The notes: a model not told the origin generated them from the sequence alone. A stretch of 64,000 bases of DNA from Rugalucina vietnamica (GCA_964017185.1 OZ024880.1:47071071-47135070); one strand, 5' to 3'; counted from the first letter of the stretch, positions 9,785 through 21,314 are shown. Translations and numbers: made by a program.

Positions 9785-9980
9785 GAGCCGCAACGCGATA
9801 AAACCGGTTTTCAGGGTTTCCGACCAGGTCCAACATAAACCGGCCTGTGCAGCCATAGAAGATGGCTAGAATCCTGAAATTTTGTGTATAAGTAGAGTAG
9901 GAAAGGTGCAGTTACAGCACAGCTGATCTGCACCTTTGTTTTAGCATAGGCAAAAAACCAGTTTTCTCATGATGCGGCTC
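9785..9980 (-). mobile_element. GAGCC MITE lacking half its palindrome
   Basis: Termini GAGCCGCAACGCG and CATGATGCGGCTC are good; flanks ATGT and ATCT match at 3 of 4. One arm of the hairpin (the GTACTATCC...GCGAAAAC part) is deleted, a typical outcome of hairpin-mediated deletion. Confidence 0.85.
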
Positions 9981-10244
9981 ATCTGTCTTCAGGGTTTCCG
10001 ACTTGGTCTGACACAATTTTTAAACACTTGTATTTTATGTCTTATTTGTTTCAGTGATCATGTATAAAAACATTCTTGATTTTTGTACCTTCTGAAAAAG
10101 TCTGTGGTGATTAATTTGTGAAATTTTATTAAAGTATATGAAGCACAGTTGACCTGTAGCTATTGTATTCTGTTCATTTTACACAATGCAATATCATTAA
10201 ATACTAGAATATATATTTCTTCTTTGTTTATTCTTGCTCCCCAG

Positions 10245-11745
10245 TTAGGCACCATTTGAAAGCAAGTTGGCTTGAGCACAAAAGTCCACATCATATAACA
10301 AAGGTGCTTAAGCATGTGTCTTTATCAACCACAATGGTTCACACTAGATTACAAGTGGACTCCACCATATTAGTTCACATTAGATTACAAACAAGGTCAA
10401 GCACACTAAATTCAAAGTGAGCTTAAGCACAAGTAAACATTACATTTCAAGTAAGCTCAAACAAATCCACATTACATTACAAGTGAATTCAAGCACATAT
10501 GTCCACATTAGATTACAAACAAGTTCAAGCACTTTGGTCCACATTAAATAAGAAATGAGCTTAAGCACAAGTAAACATTACAAGTAAGCTCAAACTCATT
10601 AGCCTACATTAGATTATAAGTGAGCACAAACACATTGGTCCATATTAGATTACAAGTGAACTCAAGAATCTTAGTCCACATTACAAGTAAGCTCAAAACA
10701 GTTCACATTAGATAACAAGTAAGCTCAAGCACATTAGTCCACATTACATTACAAGTGAGCTCAAGCACATGGGTCCACATTAGATTACAAGTGAGCTCAA
10801 GCACATTAGTCCACGTTAGATTACAAGTAAGTCAAGCACATTTGTCCACATTATATTACAAGTAAGCTCAAGCACATAGGTCCACATTAGATAACTAGTA
10901 AGCTCAAGCACATTAGTCCACATTAGATTATAAGTAAGCTCAAGCACATTAGTCCACATTACATTACAAGTGAGCTCAAGCACATTAGTCTGCATTAGAT
11001 TACAAGTAAGCTCAAGCACATTAGTCCACATTACATTACAAGTGAGCTCAAGCACATTAGTCCACATTAGATTACAAGTAAGCCCAAGCACACTGGTCCA
11101 CATTAGATTACAAGTGGGCTCATGCACATTAGTCCACATTAGATTACAAGTGAGCCAAAGCACATAGGTCCACATCAGATTACAAATGGGCTCAAACACA
11201 TTAGTTCGCATCAGATTACAAGTCAGCTCAAGCACATTAGTCTACATCAGATTACAAGCAAGCTCAAAACATTAGTTCACATTACATTTCAAAAGAGCTC
11301 CAGTACATAAATCCACATTAAATTACAAATAAACTCAAGCACATAGGTCCACAAGTCAGCTGAAGCACATTAGTTCACATTAGATTACAAGTAAGCTGAA
11401 GCACATTATTTCACATTAGATAACAAGTGAGCTCAAGTACATTAGTCCACATTACAAGTAAGCTCAAAACATTAGTTCACATCAGATTACAAATGAGCTC
11501 AAGCACATTAGATTACAAGTGAGCTCAAGCACATTAGTCCACATTACAAGTAAGCTCAAAACATAAGTTCATATCAGATTACAAATGAGCACATTAGATT
11601 ACAAGTAAGCTGAAGCACATTAGTCCACATTAGATTACATGTGAGCTCAAGCACATTAGTCCACATTAGAAGTAAGCTCAAAACATTAGTTCACATCAGA
11701 TTACAAGTGAGCTCAAGCACATTAGTCCACATTACATTACAAGTA
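10245..11745 (+). repeat. 36-bp minisatellite array
   Basis: Unit AGCTCAAGCACATTAGTCC plus ACATTAGATTACAAGTG, about forty diverged copies, many with internal deletions. Because 36 is a multiple of 3, long spurious open frames appear on both strands; they are repeat artefacts. Confidence 0.95.
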
Positions 11746-11754
11746 AGCATGATG

Positions 11755-11935
11755 TCATGATATCCAAAAAAGTGATTCAAATATATCCACAGATGACTAA
11801 GCTCATCTGTGGTTTTATTTGATACTTCTTTTGGATGTCATGACATCCTAATTTTCCAGTAAAATGGAGGCAACGTCCCGACATGACCATAGCTGTTGAC
11901 TGGGGTGTTAAGCATCAATATAAACAAACAGAAAC
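11755..11935 (+). mobile_element. SINE-like fragment between two minisatellites
   Basis: Contains GGATGTCATGACATCCTAAT, GAGGCAACGTCCCGACATGA and GCTGTTGACTGGG, ending in ATAAACAAACAG. It aligns with the 3' part of the SINE at 19935-20222 (opposite strand). Its left side folds (GTCATGATATCC with GGATGTCATGAC; CCACAGATGA with TCATCTGTGG). Confidence 0.65.
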
Positions 11936-11939
11936 AAGC

Positions 11940-13165
11940 ACATTATATTATATGTGAGCACAAACATGTTTTAAAGCACCATCAAATTATAATACAAGTG
12001 AGCACAAATATATTAATTAAAAGTGAATGCAAGCATGTATTATAACCCGTGAGCACAATCACATTCTATTACACACAAGTGCATTATATAACAAGTGAGC
12101 ACGAACACATTACATTATAAGAGAGGACAAAAGCAGTATATTACAAGTGTGCATAAGCACATTTTATTACAAGTGAGCCTAATCGCATTCTATTACAAGT
12201 GAGCACAACCACATTCTATTACAAGTGAGCACAACCACATTCCATTACAAGTTAGCACAAACACATTATATTACAAGTAATTACAAGCGCAATATAAAAC
12301 AAGTGAGCACAAGTGCATTATATTACAAGTGAGCACAATCACATTCTATTACAAGGTAGCCCAATCACATTTTATTACAAGTTAGCACAACCACGTTCTA
12401 TACAAGTGAGCACAATCACATTCTATTACAATCACATTATATTACAATCACATTATAATCACATTAACAAGTGAACACAATCACATTCTTTTACAAGTGA
12501 GCACAATCACATTCTGTTACAAGTGAGCACAATCACATTCTATTACAAGTGAGCACAATCACATTCTATTACAATCACATTATATTACAATCACATTATA
12601 ATCACATTAACAAGTGGACACAATCACATTATTACAAGTGAGCACAATCACATTCTTTTACAAGTGAGCACAATCACATTCTATTACAAGTAAGCCCAAT
12701 CGCATTCTATTACAAGTGAGCACAAGTGCATTATATTACAAGTGAGAACAAGTGCAGTACATTACAAGTGAGCACAATCACATTCTCTATTACAGGGTAG
12801 TCCAATCACATTCTATTACAAGTTAGTACAACCACATTCTATACCAGTGAGCGTATTCACATTCTATTACAAGTTGGCACAATCACATTCTATTACAAGT
12901 GAGCACAGCCACATTCTATTACAAGTGAGCACAATCACATTCTATTACAAGTGAGCGCAATTTCATTCTATTACAAGTGAACACAAGCGCATTTTATTTA
13001 AACAGAGCACGAGTGCATTATATTACAAGTGGGCACAAGAGCATTACATTACAAGTTAGCACAAGCGCATTGTATTACGAGTGAGCACAAGCACATTATA
13101 CTACAAGTGAGCACATGCACATTATACTACAAGTTGGCACAAGTATATGATATTATAAGTGAGTT
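11940..13165 (+). repeat. 26-bp minisatellite array
   Basis: Unit GTGAGCACAATCACATTC plus TATTACAA. It differs from the 36-bp unit to the left mainly by loss of about 10 bp (the TCCACATTAG part), so the two arrays share an ancestor. Confidence 0.92.
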
Positions 13166-13763
13166 AATGTTTGCTTTGAAATATTGTTTTCAGCTAATTG
13201 TTTCGTTTCTGAACAACTTATGCAAAACAAAATTCCTACTGAGTGCGTAGGAAATTGTGTTGGATATAGTGAGGATAACGTAAACTTTGCCAAACGTCTG
13301 TAAAATTATGATATATTGTTTCTCACCTAGATACCTGTATAAAAGTGAAGTGCACTTTGACCTATATAACAACATAATAGTTCTTACTTCATCTTAATTT
13401 TTTGTTGACAAGTTAGTTTATACTTATACTTCGGAAATTACACTTAACTTTTTATGACAGGAATTTGAGAATCTGTGTCAAGAGCATGCAGCGAATGTAT
13501 CATTTGTTAGCATTTTATAACGAATGGAATACCTTTTGAGCATGTTGAATTGAGAGGCTACGTATTGGTGCCAGTACTGACTTGTGAGTCAAACAGACAA
13601 ATCTGATATCAGCGACCTTTAAATGAAGTGATATGAACAGTCTGGCTTGTGGTGTGTATTGTGGTGTTTTTAGACTCAGCGGAGACTGAATAAGCTGGTT
13701 TGTGCTTAACCCGTCGAAAATCATATTTTGACGAAGTGAGTAGTTTATACGTTACGCTACAAA
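13166..13763 (+). promoter_or_regulatory. Upstream region of the acyltransferase gene
   Basis: 600 bp between the minisatellite and the ATG. TATATAAC at 13352 is the only TATA-like element noticed. No repeat family recognised. Promoter assignment is inference from position only. Confidence 0.25.
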
Positions 13764-16037
13764 ATGACACCAATATTAATTTTATTCATAATACTTTCCG
13801 GATGTGAAACTAAAACGATAGAGCAGTCAGTTAAGAATACCTCTGCTGCTGATTTTAAGTCCCTAAACGTCACAGGCGCACCAGATAACAATCAGAAAAC
13901 CGCTGGATCCTTTGCAGACCCCGGCCTATTGGGGTCGGGAATAAGCCAGTATCTTTTCAGTGCAATAGGAAGGGGGGCAACTTTAAATTGTACGATATCA
14001 TCAGGGGCCTTGAGTGATACAATGATATTGATTGGGATGCTTCAAAATCCTGGAACTGCAATGTCAGTGTTACAATACATCGACGCGTCCTCGAAGATTC
14101 CTAGTGGAATTTTTGAAGGTCATTTTCAGTGGGTCGGCGAATACACCGAATGCGTGGAGAGGATCGAACCGATGCATAACCCTGTGACACAAACATACTT
14201 CAAGGGGAAATACTTCACAGTTACCGTAGCAACAAATGGCACCGGCTTCTTGCCACACCGAATAGTAGCACCACGTGGGAATGAAATCAAGATGGGCGTG
14301 TGCTTACCAGACTCTTACACGGCGGAAGATACAAAATGTGCACTTAATATGGCGTTTACCTTCTTGGAAAGTTTGAACCAGACGGCAAGTATTCTTAAAC
14401 CCTTAAAATTAAGGGTCAGTAAAGTGTATACCGACGAAGGGGAAGAATTTGATGGCGGTGCCATTACCGCTCTTGTAATTTCTGGAATCATTGTGGTGTT
14501 TATTCTAGCGGGAACGGTAACTGATCTTGTATTGTCTTACATGGAGAAGGAAACAACACTGATTCGCAGTGGAGAGGGGTCGAAACGGGACGCTACCGAA
14601 ACTGACAATGAACCAACAGTATTTGAAACCGAAGAACCTTCTGGACTGCTAGAACACAACAGGACTGGGAGAATGACTGAAAGATGGAATATAGTCAAGC
14701 AGAGCATTTTCAGGGTAATGAGAGCATTTTCATTCATTAAAAATGTCCAGAAATTGCTCAACACCTCGACAGCTAAGGGCTCTTTAGCATGCCTGAATGG
14801 TATGCGGGTACTCAGTATGTGGTGGATCATTCTAGGACACGTGTACCTCTATTGTCAGGCAGTGTTAGATAACCCCTGGGCAGCTCTCCCTGTGACGTCA
14901 CGGTTCACATTTCAGGTCATCGGTAATGCTACGTTCTCTGTTGACACCTTCTTCTTCCTAAGTGGTCTTCTTGTGGCTTATCTGGCATTGAGGGAGGTAA
15001 AAGAAAAGGGGAAACTTAATTGGATCCATTACTTCTTGCACAGATTTTGGCGATTGACTCCTTTGTATTCGTTTGTTTTGATGGTCTACACAACGTTATG
15101 CATACACATGTTCGGTGGCCCATTCAGCTCCATGAGTAAATCTCCAGAAGCCAGAAAGAGCTACGAAATATGCAAAGAATATTGGTGGACAAATTTGATT
15201 TACATAAACAACTTTGCTCCTAACTATGGAAGCTTGAACGGTATGTGCATGGGGTGGACTTGGTATCTCGCTATTGACATGCAATGTTACGTACTTCTAG
15301 CGCCACTTTTCATTTTCCTCCTTTCACATAGGAAACGGTCCTTCAGGTTAGCAGGAATAGGGTACGCCCTGGGCCTAGTGGTGCTATGTATCGGATTGAG
15401 GGGTGGTCTTATTGGTTACTTCGGCTTGACAAGCTATGCCACCCAACCGACAAGGAACTTGGGTAATACCTTCATTGAGAAAGGGGCGATGTACCAGCGT
15501 ACATACACGCGGATGTCTGTGTACATGGTCGGTATGCTGACCGGCTATATCTGCCATGCTACCAATTGTCGGGTGAAGCTTCGGAAATTGTTTGTTCTCC
15601 TTGGCAGGTGTATATCTATAGCTGTTGGTCTGGCAGTTGTGTATGGTTTGTATCACTATAGTAAGAACATAGGCGCAAAGATGACCATTACCGCAAGTGG
15701 GTTTTACCACTCATTGGCGAGGACTCTTTGGTCTTTGTGCCTCGCATGGATTGTCATAGCCTGCATGTCAGGGTACGGGGGTCTTGTCAACGATATTTTG
15801 TCCTGGTCTGTATGGGCTCCCCTGGGTCGCCTTACGTTTGGGGCCTACTTGGTTCATCCAATAGTTATTGGTTTCTATTATTTCAATCTTCTAACCCCGT
15901 TACATTTCACAGATCTAACAATGATATATATGTATATAGCGAACGTTGTAATGTCGTATATGGTGGCTTTCGTTGTCTCTATTGCTGTGGAGGCACCAAT
16001 GATGCAACTTGAAAAACTTATTGTAAAGAGGAAATGA
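13764..16037 (+). CDS. NRF-6-like membrane acyltransferase (acyltransferase 3 family)
   Basis: One uninterrupted 757-codon frame, ATG to TGA. Residues 1-13 are a signal-peptide-like hydrophobic start. About 55-205 form the extracellular NRF domain, with spaced cysteines and SSKIPSGIFEGHFQWVGEY-TEC, which is diagnostic. A first membrane segment is at about 230-250. From about 340 the acyltransferase 3 domain begins (LACLNGMRVLSMWWIILGH), with family landmarks VDTFFFLSGLLVAY near 392, HRFWRLTPLYS near 425, WWTNLIYINNF near 472 and CMGWTWYLAIDMQCY near 496, and roughly ten further hydrophobic spans. The family is named from C. elegans nrf-6 (fluoxetine resistance, lipid and drug transport in gut); biochemical acyl transfer is inferred from the domain. 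It is intronless, unusual for this family in animals, so a retrogene is possible. No stop or frameshift is seen. Several molluscan paralogues are expected; this one cannot be named further. Confidence 0.9.
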   Translation: MTPILILFIILSGCETKTIEQSVKNTSAADFKSLNVTGAPDNNQKTAGSFADPGLLGSGISQYLFSAIGRGATLNCTISSGALSDTMILIGMLQNPGTAMSVLQYIDASSKIPSGIFEGHFQWVGEYTECVERIEPMHNPVTQTYFKGKYFTVTVATNGTGFLPHRIVAPRGNEIKMGVCLPDSYTAEDTKCALNMAFTFLESLNQTASILKPLKLRVSKVYTDEGEEFDGGAITALVISGIIVVFILAGTVTDLVLSYMEKETTLIRSGEGSKRDATETDNEPTVFETEEPSGLLEHNRTGRMTERWNIVKQSIFRVMRAFSFIKNVQKLLNTSTAKGSLACLNGMRVLSMWWIILGHVYLYCQAVLDNPWAALPVTSRFTFQVIGNATFSVDTFFFLSGLLVAYLALREVKEKGKLNWIHYFLHRFWRLTPLYSFVLMVYTTLCIHMFGGPFSSMSKSPEARKSYEICKEYWWTNLIYINNFAPNYGSLNGMCMGWTWYLAIDMQCYVLLAPLFIFLLSHRKRSFRLAGIGYALGLVVLCIGLRGGLIGYFGLTSYATQPTRNLGNTFIEKGAMYQRTYTRMSVYMVGMLTGYICHATNCRVKLRKLFVLLGRCISIAVGLAVVYGLYHYSKNIGAKMTITASGFYHSLARTLWSLCLAWIVIACMSGYGGLVNDILSWSVWAPLGRLTFGAYLVHPIVIGFYYFNLLTPLHFTDLTMIYMYIANVVMSYMVAFVVSIAVEAPMMQLEKLIVKRK

Positions 16038-16320
16038 GCATGCGTGTTGCGTTATGATAACTCACAAAATCTTCAATTAGGTTTATAACATTCACTAACT
16101 TTTTTTTTCAGCCTGTGAATCTGAATTGTACTTTTCGTTCTATTTCGAGCATCCGTTGTGTCTTTGGTCCAAAATAGTAGCTAAGGGGGTATTCATTAAG
16201 GTGCCAAACAGATCAGTTTAATAACCTTTCCGGCTTTCCAGTTGTCGACAAAAGAATACATGCTTTGAAATACGCATGTATGCTTTGGTTTCTGAAATAG
16301 ACGACGGTTGCCGTTTTAGA

Positions 16321-16326
16321 AATAAA
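16321..16326 (+). promoter_or_regulatory. Possible polyadenylation signal AATAAA
   Basis: Canonical AATAAA 284 bp downstream of the acyltransferase stop codon, before the next mobile element begins at 16465. The 16038-16464 stretch holds nothing else recognisable. Confidence 0.4.
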
Positions 16327-16464
16327 TGCATTTTAATTCCACTTGGTCGTAAAGTTACGACACGTAAAGTTACGATATTAAAGGCACTTCGGAGCGCAAC
16401 TAAGGGTTTTTCGATGCAAAATGATTGGACAGCCTTTATCCGTCCTTACTGGACACCTCTGTAG

Positions 16465-16520
16465 TTATGCCCCCAACTTTGAAAAAGTTGGAAGGGCATA
16501 TTGCTTTTGGCTTGTCTGTG

Positions 16521-16559
<39 letters not shown>

Positions 16560-17363
16560 GTGTGCGTCCGTTAACTTTTGAACGGTGAATGGTAGGGTTT
16601 TGAAATTTCATGTGTGTATTCCTTATGAAAAAATAGTTGACCCGTATTTTTTTTCATGTCCGAGTTATGCCCCTTTTCTGAGTTATGTCCCTTTGAAAAC
16701 AAAATTTGAAAATCTTGTGTGCAAGATATCTCAAAAAGTATTTGAGCTAGAGCCTTCATATTTGGTATACTGATTGGGGCTGAGGAGTAGATGACCTGAT
16801 TAAGTTTTGAGAACTTTCCGTCAAATTTTGACAAAAATACAGAATTTTGAAATTTTGATTGATTTTTCCACTTTTCGGTGAAATTTGAAACTTTTGAAAG
16901 GTGAATGTTAGGGTTTTGAGATTTCATATACAGATATCTCATGAAAAAATAGTTGACGCATATTTTTTTTCATGTCCGAGTTATGCCCCTGTTTGGAGTT
17001 ATGCCCCTTTCAAAACAAAATTTGAAAATCTTGTGTGCAAGATATCTCAAAAAGTATTAAAGCTAGAGCCTTCATATTTGGTATACTGGTTGGGGCTGAG
17101 AAGATGATCACCTGATTAACTTTTGAGGACTTTCCGTCAAACTTTGACAAAATTACTCGATTTTGAAATTTTCACTCCATTTCTAACTTGTATGTAAAAA
17201 GCTTACATTCTGTTTCTGGATCGAGGTCAGATCAGAGGCAACCGGACAGCTTCCTCAGGAAATTAAATTTCACTTCATTCGAATGAAATGAATCATACAA
17301 GCTGCCAGTTTAGGGGCAAGCATACAGTTGGGGGCATAGTGTTTTACAAACACGCATTTCTAG
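16465..17363 (+). mobile_element. Helitron-like element, family 'TATGCCCCC'
   Basis: The left end TTATGCCCCCAACTTTG folds on AAAGTTGGAAGGGCAT, then a (GTCT)n tract at about 16511-16562. The core holds two tandem units of about 310 bp (TTTTGAAAGGTGAATG...). The right end has AGTTGGGGGCATA (partner of the left end), a hairpin GTGTTT-TAC-AAACAC, then GCATTTCTAG followed by T. A hairpin about 10 nt before a terminal CTAG is the classic Helitron 3' end. No Rep/helicase ORF, so non-autonomous. Confidence 0.72.
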
Positions 17364-17621
17364 TTTCTTTTTTAATCAGAAACATATCTATTTAACTATA
17401 TGTACTCCTGTTTTCAAAATGTATCAATATATTTAGTGATCAGAATTTATTTCTCTTTGTTATTCTTTTCTTCTTTACCTATATATTTTTCTTTCTTAAT
17501 AAAAAAAATCATGCAAAGATTTTAAGAACAGCTTCTTTGCTGATATAATCTTATCAATTCTGACAGGAAACTATTTAAAAATCTAATACTTCACACTACA
17601 GGAGCTGTTAACGCTAGTATA

Positions 17622-17930
17622 ACATCAGAAAAACATGTCCGTGAAATGTGTACCCAATCAAACCCCACTTTTATCTCAGATCCAATAAATAATATTTTGG
17701 CAGGGGTATCTCTATTTTCCTTATTTTTGCTCCAAAACATAAATTGTGGCTCGCATCGGCGAGGCGGTTCTAACGAGTACCCACAATCTATGTTTTGAGC
17801 AAAAATAAGAAAAATGTCAAAATTTTTCTAATGAAAATTTTCATTTTCACAACCAAAATTTTTTTCTGTTTATTGCATGGGCGGGTTTTCGTTATGGCAA
17901 GCGGGATTTGACATGGCAGTTAGATAGGCT
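17622..17930 (+). repeat. Palindrome-centred repeat, copy 2
   Basis: Same family as at 9056: GGCAGGGGTATCTC, CTCCAAAACATAAATTGTGG, GGCGAGGCGGTTCTAACGAG and TACCCACAATCTATGTTTTG, then a TTTTCTAATGAAAATTTTC stretch and GCATGGGCGGGTTTTCG. Confidence 0.7.
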
Positions 17931-18791
17931 ATATTAAATGTACACCAAGTCTATGCGTTCCATGATGTTACGCCTCAAGATTACTGTATGGTTTCAGAGA
18001 CGATGGTGGGCCTATTTTCAATTCACAACTGATTTATGAGCGAGACGCCAGATCAAGCGCTGGGACCTTTAGCGGCTAATAGCCCCTAGCCAGCGGCACA
18101 CAACCTTCCATCTGGGGCCATTTTGTTATCCATAAACATAAAATAAACTCTTTTTGTCAATTTTCCTTTTCCCAGAAAGTTTTTTTCTATTAAATGGTAC
18201 TTTACAAAAAGAAACCTAACTTTATCTTGTGGTAAATTAGGTAAATGTCATCTAAGGGTCAAGATCTCTAGATCTCTATATACTGGACAAATAAAGTTAG
18301 AGATCAAACACTTACCATGCAATTTCTCAGTGGAAGACTTTGATCTGTAAAATGAAACATTCATATCATCAAAGTAATTCATTTTCGAGCTTTACACACA
18401 ACAGCCTTGAGCATGATCAGGCTTACACTCAGACTACCCTCAAAATGAGTAATATGAAAATCCCAATAGAAAATTGATGGTGTGTAAGTTTGCTCGAACA
18501 AAACTTTTAAAAATGGCGAGACATTTCAAATCTTCTTTGGCCGGACGATCTTAAGAGTTGATTAAACGTGATGACTATCCTGCAGTTTCGCAATATTTCC
18601 ATGAATTGGCAAAATTGATCAGTTCTTATGGACTTTTTATCACTTTGGTATTTAGGGTAGTGTGGTTTAAAGAGCAGCTGTGCTTATGTCAGATGATGCA
18701 TAATTTCAAAATTTGTGGCATATGAACAGATGAAAGGGCAATAGACTGCTAATCAACCATATAAATCAAAACTTGATTGATGAATGATTAT

Positions 18792-18792
<1 letters not shown>
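17931..18792. other. Intergenic, nothing recognised
   Basis: AT-rich, no gene, RNA or repeat family identified; ends in a 30-A tract at 18793-18822. Confidence 0.5.

Positions 18793-18822
<30 letters not shown>
18793..18822. repeat. Poly-A tract (30 A)
   Basis: Uninterrupted A run directly left of a truncated element end. Confidence 0.95.
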
Positions 18823-18826
<4 letters not shown>

Positions 18827-19077
18827 CAAAGTTTGATCCCTAACTTAATTTGATCAGTATAAGTTTGCAGAGCTAGGGTCGCTTTCTTCACAGGGAAGCT
18901 TCGCCTAAGGTTTGGCCCAGCCGTTTTAGAGTAGATTTTGATCTTTATCCAAATGAAGTTTGTCTTCAATAGGCGGAGGAGTTTCAGAGGAGATCTTTAA
19001 AAATGGTAGACGGACTGACGCCGGACCATCGCACACTGTAACCTCACCATGTTAGTATTCGGCTCAGGTGAGCTAAA
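18823..19077 (+). mobile_element. Truncated element, GGCTCAGGTGAGCTAA end
   Basis: The right-hand end matches the 3' end of the elements at 25055 and 39861: GTTTCAGAGGAGATCTTTAA, GGACTGACGCCGGACCATCG and GGCTCAGGTGAGCTAAAAAG. The left part is missing. Confidence 0.6.
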
Positions 19078-19164
19078 AAGGGCTATGGGCCAAGGTTATT
19101 TATGAAATGAGATTTAATGTCTTAATTAATCTATCTGTGTATTGGTTGATCTGTGGTTTAAAGG

Positions 19165-19735
19165 GTGGACCGAAAAAAGTCACAGGAAAAAAAGTCACAG
19201 AAAAAAAGTCACAATAATAAATGACCCAGAAAATATTCATATACCTGTACACAAATGTAGTAGGACATGATTTTCATGTTAAAAAGCAATGATCAGGAAC
19301 TGTTATAATCAGAATTGACATTGAAACGTAAAATAAGTGAAACATATAATGGAGGAGAATGGTGGCATTGTGGTAGAGTTTTAGGCCAAAGTGCCAGAGA
19401 ACTAGGTTTGAAACAAACCGTTGCCATGCAGTGTCCTTGAGCGAGCCTTTTTAAGCTATAAAAGAACCGTTCAAGTACCCAGAAAACATCCGCTCAGTCC
19501 CAGCATGACTGAACATTGTTAAGTGGGACATAAAATGCTAGAACAATACTCTAAACAACAAATACAGTGATAATAATGGTAATGATAAAAGTGATTATGT
19601 TTATTCTTAACCAGAGGTAGAGAAAAAGCGAAATTATTTTTTGTGACTTTTTTCCTGTGACTTATTTTCCTACCCAAATCTGTGACTTTTTTTCCGTGAC
19701 TTTTTTTTTCCTGTGACTTTTTTTTTCTACATTCG
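19165..19735. mobile_element. Foldback-like element with GTCACAGGAAAAAAA repeats
   Basis: The left arm has three tandem copies of a 15-17 bp unit AAAAAGTCACAGGAAA; the right arm (about 19640-19728) has four or five copies in inverse orientation. Arms built of short tandem repeats are typical of foldback elements. A SINE lies in the middle. No ORF. Confidence 0.6.
19350..19570 (+). mobile_element. tRNA-derived SINE inside the foldback element
   Basis: A-box-like TGGCATTGTGGTAGAG and B-box-like AGGTTTGAAAC, then TGTCCTTGAGCGAGCC and CCCAGCATGACTGAA, the conserved SINE body also seen at 29635 and 39120, ending in an AACAATACTC-rich tail. Confidence 0.65.
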
Positions 19736-19934
19736 GTTTAAAGTATCACCCAAACTGAGTAGCCAGTGATCGGACCTGTGACCCCATTTCGGGTTAGAAT
19801 CACCGGTGCTACATATCAAGAACTTTCACCAAAATGGATGTGCGTGTAGCAGTCACTTGATTTCTGAACCTGTACAATCTAATGCAATTCTTGATTTCGT
19901 GGTCCAAGAAAAATACTTCTGATAATGTTTTAAT

Positions 19935-20222
19935 GAGCATAGTAATGTTTGTTTGTTTGAATTGATTTTACTTCCCAGTCAACAGCAATGGCCATTTCGG
20001 GACGTTGCCTCATTAGGATGTCATGACACTCAAAATGTGCTTCATATATAACCACCCAACTAAGCCAATAAGGCTTATATGTATGGATGGTTTGACTAAA
20101 CCACTTTTCCTGGACAGGCTCAGACATGAGCGGTTAACCAGTAATTAGATGGTCGGTCATGGATTAATATAAGCTTTGCCTGGAGGCATAAGTAGCCCAT
20201 CTATTTCTCATAGGCCCCAATG
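19935..20222 (-). mobile_element. SINE-like element, uninterrupted copy
   Basis: On the minus strand it runs from an AAATAGATGGGCTACTTATG head through TCTGAGCCTGTCCAGGAAAA to GAGGCAACGTCCCGAAATGG and GCTGTTGACTGGG, ending in (CAAA)n. This is the intact reference for the split copy at 5079 and the fragment at 11755. Confidence 0.65.
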
Positions 20223-20241
20223 GGCGGGGGCCCATATTGAT

Positions 20242-20430
20242 GAGTCATCCCATACGAAAACCAACAACATGCAGAGGCCAAAACAAAGGCGCAGATCAGC
20301 TTCGCAGTAACCGCGAAGCTGATCAGCACCTTTGTTTTCCCTACACGGATAGTACAATTCCTGTACTTTCTAAATGCAACTTCTGTAACGGTAAAGAACA
20401 TTTTGTGTCGGACCTGTTCAAAAACCACCA
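20242..20430 (+). mobile_element. GAGCC hairpin MITE, 3'-truncated
   Basis: Start GAGTCATCCCATACG; central palindrome GCTTCGCAGTAACCGCGAAG with matching arms; right terminus missing after GGACCTGTTCAAAAACCACC. Confidence 0.75.
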
Positions 20431-20643
20431 GTGAGGCAATTACGGCATCAGCGTAAAGTTGAGCAGCATCAAGGATTCCGACCAGGTCGGACACAAAGGC
20501 TTTTCTTAAGATAACGTGCACCCACATACAATCGCAGGTGACAATGGACTTGAACTTTCGGACTTTAAACTTGCAATTCAGAAAAAACAAAAGTGCAGCC
20601 TAGGGAATAGGATGATACCAGTGAGAGATCCTTGAAGACAAAT

Positions 20644-20832
20644 GAGCCACATCATGAGAAAACGAACATTGTGATTTTCGATTAGTCCTACACGAAAACT
20701 GGTCTGTACCATCACAGAAGATGGCTCGAAGAGTAGAGGAATTGTACTATCCCTGTAGCGAAAACAAAGGCGCTGATCAAAAAATGCTTTTGGTTCTGCA
20801 TATACATATTGTTGGTTTACTCATGATGTGGA
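20644..20832 (-). mobile_element. GAGCC MITE with deleted palindrome arm
   Basis: Start GAGCCACATCATGAG, internal GAATTGTACTATCCCTGTAG and GGCGCTGATCA, then the other arm is lost. Ends near CATGATGTGG. Confidence 0.7.
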
Positions 20833-20954
20833 TAAAATGACACGCATACAATTTTTGTCAGAACTCTTCTTTAAGTACTGATGAGGACAAAAGCGGTTCA
20901 TTTATAGTTTTCTAGTTGTAATATAGAAACACAACACACAGCAGCTGTGTATTG

Positions 20955-21055
20955 TCACTACACAGGTAGTACAAAATCTCTCTTCTTCAATTCAAAATTT
21001 CAATCTTCTAGTCTTCTGTGAAGAAACATGCCAATTTGTGCCAGACATGGAAATC
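20955..21055 (+). mobile_element. GAGCC MITE fragment
   Basis: Only the middle remains: CACTACACAGGTAGTACAAA, TCTTCTTCAATTC and GTGCCAGACATGG. Confidence 0.5.
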
Positions 21056-21314
21056 TAACAGGTTTTCGCATAAAGCCGATTGCTTATAATAATTTCCAAG
21101 ATGGTGGGGGTAAAATGAGCTTAGACAACAGACAAACTTTTGTGGAAAATGTTTTCTAACATCTTCATTTAATGCAACCATCTTGCCACAAGATACATTT
21201 ATTGAATATGGCAAACAATGTTTTACAGATCATTCTACTATGATTAATAATTACATACTACATGTACTTCCTTATGCTAATATCAATTTATTTTTCTTGT
21301 ATTTACATTTGTGC

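Noticed and set aside
10816..11235. 139-codon open frame on the minus strand with repeated WTNVLELTCNLM-like units
   Set aside because: It is the translation of the 36-bp minisatellite, whose unit length is a multiple of three; other frames and strands are equally open.
10245..13165. CRISPR-like regular arrays
   Set aside because: Units are directly tandem, without unique spacers, in an animal genome.
13352..13359. TATATAAC as a definite TATA box of the acyltransferase gene
   Set aside because: About 400 bp from the ATG in AT-rich DNA; no further promoter evidence.
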